Positions 6,740 through 9,181 of a DNA stretch of 9,181 bases are shown here, in pieces. The translations under genes and the position numbers were made by a program. The DNA is from Sulfuriferula sp. GTDB taxonomy: Bacteria > Pseudomonadota > Gammaproteobacteria > Burkholderiales > Sulfuriferulaceae. Positions within the stretch are counted from its first letter, which is position 1, and every line of letters starts with the position of its first letter. The notes under the pieces were generated by a model. That model was not told the DNA's origin. It saw only the letters and a list, made by a program, of their open reading frames with translations, and did no database searches. The stretch lies in the NCBI GenBank assembly GCA_027311185.1, contig DAICZK010000053.1, positions 1 through 9,181 of the forward strand, in the 5' to 3' direction.

Positions 6740-7340
6740 CGGGTTGTCCGAGGTTGTCGGCTTTGCCAAGGGCAGTGCGGTATTTTTCAAGTTTAGTCTC
6801 AAAGTTGTCGGATTCCCCGTAGTCGAGAAAATAGGCATAGCGGGAGTGCGAGCCGAGTATGTTGCGCGCATGCTTGATCGGACAGAAATATTGCTCGGTT
6901 CGGGCGATGATTTCCTGGATATAGGCAATAACGCCGTTGGCATATTCGCAATAGGCGCAGTGAAATTTTTCGATGCCATTGAGATATTGCAGCTGGCTGC
7001 GGTCGAATACGACGAAATCGGCGCGGCGCACTTTGACGATCTGATAAATGGGGAAGCAACTCCATTGATAAAAACTGACCAACACATCGCTGATCACCAG
7101 CGGAACGATCATGCCGTAAATAATCGGCCCAGTGATCAGGTTCTGCGGGCGGTTGGTGACCAGCCAGCGGAAAAATCCCTGTTTGAGCTTGCGCTGCGCC
7201 TGTTCTATGGTTTTCTCGAACTGAACGCGCTTGCCGTGAACCTCGAACAGCAATTGCGCTTCCTGTTCATGCAGGGCGCTACGCAATTCTTCGTCCAGAT
7301 CGCGTATTTGGGCAAGCAGACTGCGAATCTTGTTGTTCAT
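6732..7340 (-). CDS. Uncharacterised membrane protein with coiled-coil and CxxC-Cys-His motif
   Basis: I do not recognise a named function. The 202-residue product begins with a charged, probably coiled-coil helix (about 1-55, rich in Glu, Gln, Arg and Lys). A hydrophobic segment follows at about 67-103 (LITGPIIYGMIVPLVISDVL, then SFYQWSCFPIYQIV), enough for one membrane span or a tight hairpin. The rest is soluble, with a strikingly regular block: KFHCAYCEYANGVIAY (Cys128, Cys131), ARTEQYFCPIKHAR (Cys153, His157), then SRYAYFLDYGE. The CxxC plus Cys plus His set looks like a metal or iron-sulphur site, but this is inference. I recall similar unnamed proteins in other proteobacteria, so it is likely a real conserved family. 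Its stop overlaps the methyltransferase start by 8 bases, suggesting a shared task or at least co-expression. The ATG at 7338-7340 has a weak ribosome site. Confidence 0.8.
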   Translation of the reverse strand: MNNKIRSLLAQIRDLDEELRSALHEQEAQLLFEVHGKRVQFEKTIEQAQRKLKQGFFRWLVTNRPQNLITGPIIYGMIVPLVISDVLVSFYQWSCFPIYQIVKVRRADFVVFDRSQLQYLNGIEKFHCAYCEYANGVIAYIQEIIARTEQYFCPIKHARNILGSHSRYAYFLDYGESDNFETKLEKYRTALGKADNLGQPDD

Positions 7341-7454
7341 GGGCGTGCTCGGGTGCCGGCTGTGCCGATCAAACGGTGATGGAGGGCTTGCGTATCGGAG
7401 TGCGCGCAGCGGATTACGGAGCGCGAAGCTGCCTGCGTGCGGATAATAGCCGTC

Positions 7455-7483
7455 ACGATAAAGGTTTCGCTGCGAACGGGCAA
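7455..7483 (-). promoter_or_regulatory. Candidate promoter for the membrane protein-methyltransferase unit
   Basis: On the minus strand TTGCCC (7478-7483) and TATCGT (7455-7460) stand 17 bases apart, each matching 4 of 6 consensus positions. The transcript would have a leader of about 110 bases before the ATG at 7340. Spacing is ideal but the boxes are mediocre. Confidence 0.3.
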
Positions 7484-7500
7484 GCGATTTACTTTTTTTT

Positions 7501-7518
7501 CAATGTTTTAGTACATTG
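7501..7518. repeat. Inverted repeat upstream of the kinase gene
   Basis: CAATGT (7501-7506) and ACATTG (7513-7518) are perfect complements around a 6-base centre. The element sits 17 bases upstream of a TATACT -10-like box (7535-7540), that is, at the place of a -35 box that otherwise looks poor. This would suit a regulator-binding site for the kinase promoter. A terminator is unlikely because no T run follows on the plus strand, and on the minus strand it is followed by a run of A. Confidence 0.4.
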
Positions 7519-7645
7519 GCATGGGCAAATACCCTATACTGAACTCAGCTTTATCTTGATGCATTATGTTCGTGCAGCAGCCGGTCGCGCCGTACTGCGT
7601 TCGGTTCCCGTGTTTTTAATTCGTTGCCGGCAAGCAGGTAAGCTC

Positions 7646-9181
7646 ATGTCAGAAAACCCACTGGATTTGTTCATTTCCCACGCGCAGTATGCTTCGGTGG
7701 AACGTGTCGCCGAGTTGCGCCGTCAGGAAGCCCTGTTAAAAACGGGCGCTTTGCAGAATGCGATATTTAATAGCGCGAATTTCTCCAGTATCGCTACCGA
7801 CGAGAAGGGAGTTATTCAATTATTCAATGTTGGCGCGGAGCGTATGCTGGGATATGCGGCGGTGGAAGTCGTCAACAGGATCACGCCAGCCGACATCTCC
7901 GACCCGCAGGAACTGATTGCGCGCGCGATTGCTCTGGGCATCGAGCTGGCGACTCCCATTACGCCCGGTTTCGAGGCATTGGCTTTCAAGGCTTCGCGCG
8001 GAATTGAAGACATTTATGAACTGACATACATCCGCAAGGACAGCAGCCGCTTTCCGGCGGTGGTGTCGGTCACGGCGCTACGCGACGATCAGGGCAGCAT
8101 CATCGGTTATTTGCTGATCGGTACCGATAATACGGCGCGCAAGCAGATAGAAGAAAAACTGCGCTGGACCGAGGAGAGCTTTCGCCTGATGGTGGAGAGC
8201 GTAACCGATCATGCGCTGGTCATGCTCGACCCGGAAGGGCGGGTAGTGAGCTGGAATGCCGGCGCCGAACGCATTCAGGGGTATAGCGCGGAGGATATTG
8301 TCGGCGAGCATTTTTCGCGGTTTTATCCGGCGGCGGAGCGTGACGGCGACAAGCCTCAGCTCGATCCGAGGGCGGCGATGGTCGACGGCCGTTTCGAGGA
8401 TGAAGGCTGGCGGGTGCGCAAGGACGAATCGCGGTTTTGGGCTAACGTGGTGTATACGGCGATTCGCGATCAGCTTGGCAACTTGCGTGGTTTTGCTAAA
8501 TTAACCCGCGATCTGACCGAGCGCAGGCAGGTCGAAGCTGCGCTGACCGACGCCAAGTCGGCGGCGGAAAAAGCCAATCTGGCAAAATCGGATTTTCTCT
8601 CCAGCATGAGCCATGAGCTGCGCAGCCCGCTTAACGCTATCCTCGGTTTTGCGCAGCTGATGGAATCTGATACACCTCCGCCCAGCGCCGTGCAGCAGGC
8701 GAGTATCGAGCAAATCCTCAAGGGCGGCTGGTATCTGCTCGACCTGATTAACGAGATTCTCGATCTGGCGATGATAGAATCGGGCCGGCTGTCGTTGTCG
8801 CTGGAGCCGGTATCGCTGGTCGAAGTGCTGCTCGAATGCCAGGCCATGATAGAGCCGCAGATACAAAAGAACCGCATACAGATGACCTTCCCCGAGACCG
8901 ACAACCCCTGGTTTGTTCGCGCCGACCGGACGCGGGTCAAGCAAGTGATTATCAACCTGCTCTCCAACGCGATCAAATACAACCAGATCGACGGCAGTGT
9001 CGTCGTCGCCTGCAGCGCCAGTATTGAGGGGCGCGTTCGCGTCAGCGTCTCCGATACCGGCGCGGGTTTGTCCGCAGAAAAATTGGCACAATTGTTTCAG
9101 CCTTTCAACCGTCTGGGGCAGGAAGCCAGCGCCGAGGAGGGTACGGGTATCGGACTGGTAGTGACCAAGCGGCTGGTGGAA
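7646..9181 (+). CDS. PAS-PAS sensor histidine kinase (3' end outside window)
   Basis: 512 codons are visible and the frame stays open to the last base, so the protein is cut by the window edge. There is no signal peptide or membrane span, so it should sense inside the cell. PAS domain 1 is at about 38-165 (AIFNSANFSSIATDEKGVIQ onward, with FNVGAERMLGY) and ends in the TDNTARKQ linker. PAS domain 2 is at about 178-295 (FRLMVESVTDHALVMLDPEG, WNAGAERIQGYSAEDIVG). A coiled linker leads to the HisKA H-box SSMSHELRSPLNAILGF with phospho-acceptor His323. The ATPase domain shows the N box NLLSNAIKYN (438-446), G1 SDTGAGLS (469-476), the F box LFQPFNRLGQ and G2 GTGIGL (499-504), so it looks active. 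A receiver domain may follow beyond the window, as is frequent in this architecture. The ATG has AGGTAA about 5 bases upstream, a modest ribosome site. The signal sensed and the response partner are unknown. Confidence 0.95.
   Translation, partial: MSENPLDLFISHAQYASVERVAELRRQEALLKTGALQNAIFNSANFSSIATDEKGVIQLFNVGAERMLGYAAVEVVNRITPADISDPQELIARAIALGIELATPITPGFEALAFKASRGIEDIYELTYIRKDSSRFPAVVSVTALRDDQGSIIGYLLIGTDNTARKQIEEKLRWTEESFRLMVESVTDHALVMLDPEGRVVSWNAGAERIQGYSAEDIVGEHFSRFYPAAERDGDKPQLDPRAAMVDGRFEDEGWRVRKDESRFWANVVYTAIRDQLGNLRGFAKLTRDLTERRQVEAALTDAKSAAEKANLAKSDFLSSMSHELRSPLNAILGFAQLMESDTPPPSAVQQASIEQILKGGWYLLDLINEILDLAMIESGRLSLSLEPVSLVEVLLECQAMIEPQIQKNRIQMTFPETDNPWFVRADRTRVKQVIINLLSNAIKYNQIDGSVVVACSASIEGRVRVSVSDTGAGLSAEKLAQLFQPFNRLGQEASAEEGTGIGLVVTKRLVE

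Larger units (their letters stand above)
7341..7645. other. Divergent intergenic region
   Basis: These 305 bases separate the minus-strand membrane-protein gene from the plus-strand kinase gene, so both start signals should be here. A candidate minus-strand promoter is listed separately. On the kinase side are a T8 run (7493-7500), an 18-base inverted repeat (7501-7518) and a -10-like TATACT (7535-7540) without a good -35. No coding region was supported; a 17-codon ATG frame at 7566 lacks a ribosome site. Confidence 0.6.

Noticed and set aside
6740..7087. N-terminal extension of the methyltransferase frame to 7087
   Set aside because: The added 116 residues are an out-of-frame reading of the upstream gene and are Ser/Thr/Pro-rich noise; the ATG at 6739 is the normal overlapping start.
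6744..7379. Open frame of 211 codons on the plus strand
   Set aside because: It lies opposite the membrane-protein gene, which shows a coherent domain pattern and overlaps its downstream partner; the plus-strand translation has no recognisable family and no ribosome site.
7566..7619. Short ATG frame (17 codons) before the kinase, possible leader peptide
   Set aside because: No ribosome site, no attenuator-like structure after it, and no repeated codon that would suggest attenuation.
8470..9091. Two long minus-strand open frames
   Set aside because: Both are antisense to the histidine kinase catalytic region, whose H, N, G1, F and G2 boxes are all intact.

Overview
The window looks like chromosomal DNA of a Gram-negative proteobacterium, most likely a betaproteobacterium. 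This is inferred from the moderately GC-rich composition, strong AAGGAG-type ribosome sites and the families present (globin-coupled c-di-GMP enzyme, multi-PAS histidine kinase, two type II toxin-antitoxin modules). No rRNA, tRNA, IS element, phage gene or CRISPR array was found.

Layout, left to right. (1) Bases 121-901, minus strand: a HicA toxin followed by its HicB antitoxin. They overlap by 14 bases and lie behind a good sigma70-type promoter (971-999) that carries a repeated 8-mer. (2) Bases 1019-2259, minus strand: a 386-residue metallophosphoesterase with all five purple-acid-phosphatase motifs and no signal peptide, ending in a clear hairpin terminator. (3) Bases 2260-2599: a 340-base intergenic stretch with the start region of the phosphatase gene on one side and the promoter/operator of the next module on the other. 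(4) Bases 2600-3228, plus strand: a Phd/YefM-type antitoxin and a PIN-domain (VapC-like) toxin joined by a 4-base GTGA overlap. The toxin seems to have lost one catalytic Asp. (5) Bases 3245-5377, minus strand: a 710-residue signalling enzyme that joins a haem globin sensor, GAF, GGDEF and HD-GYP domains. It converges on the toxin gene with only 16 bases between the two stop codons. (6) Bases 5600-7340, minus strand: a two-gene unit made of an unrecognised Cys-rich one- or two-span membrane protein and, overlapping it by 8 bases, a class I methyltransferase with an NPPW motif. (7) Bases 7341-7645: a 305-base divergent intergenic region. (8) Bases 7646 to the window end, plus strand: a soluble PAS-PAS-HisKA-HATPase histidine kinase cut off by the window edge.

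How the parts fit together. The left third is an accessory zone: two toxin-antitoxin modules flank an orphan phosphatase. The right two thirds are signalling genes. The globin-coupled protein should make c-di-GMP (intact GGEEF and RxxD) and might also degrade it (HD-GYP, but with substitutions) in response to oxygen or another haem ligand. The PAS kinase is a second sensor, with an unknown partner outside the window. The most interesting points are the four-domain oxygen/c-di-GMP protein with its altered HD-GYP site, the PIN toxin with an Asp-to-Tyr change, the repeated operator-like sites in both toxin-antitoxin promoters, and the uncharacterised membrane-protein/methyltransferase pair. Everything was read by eye from sequence; no database search was run.
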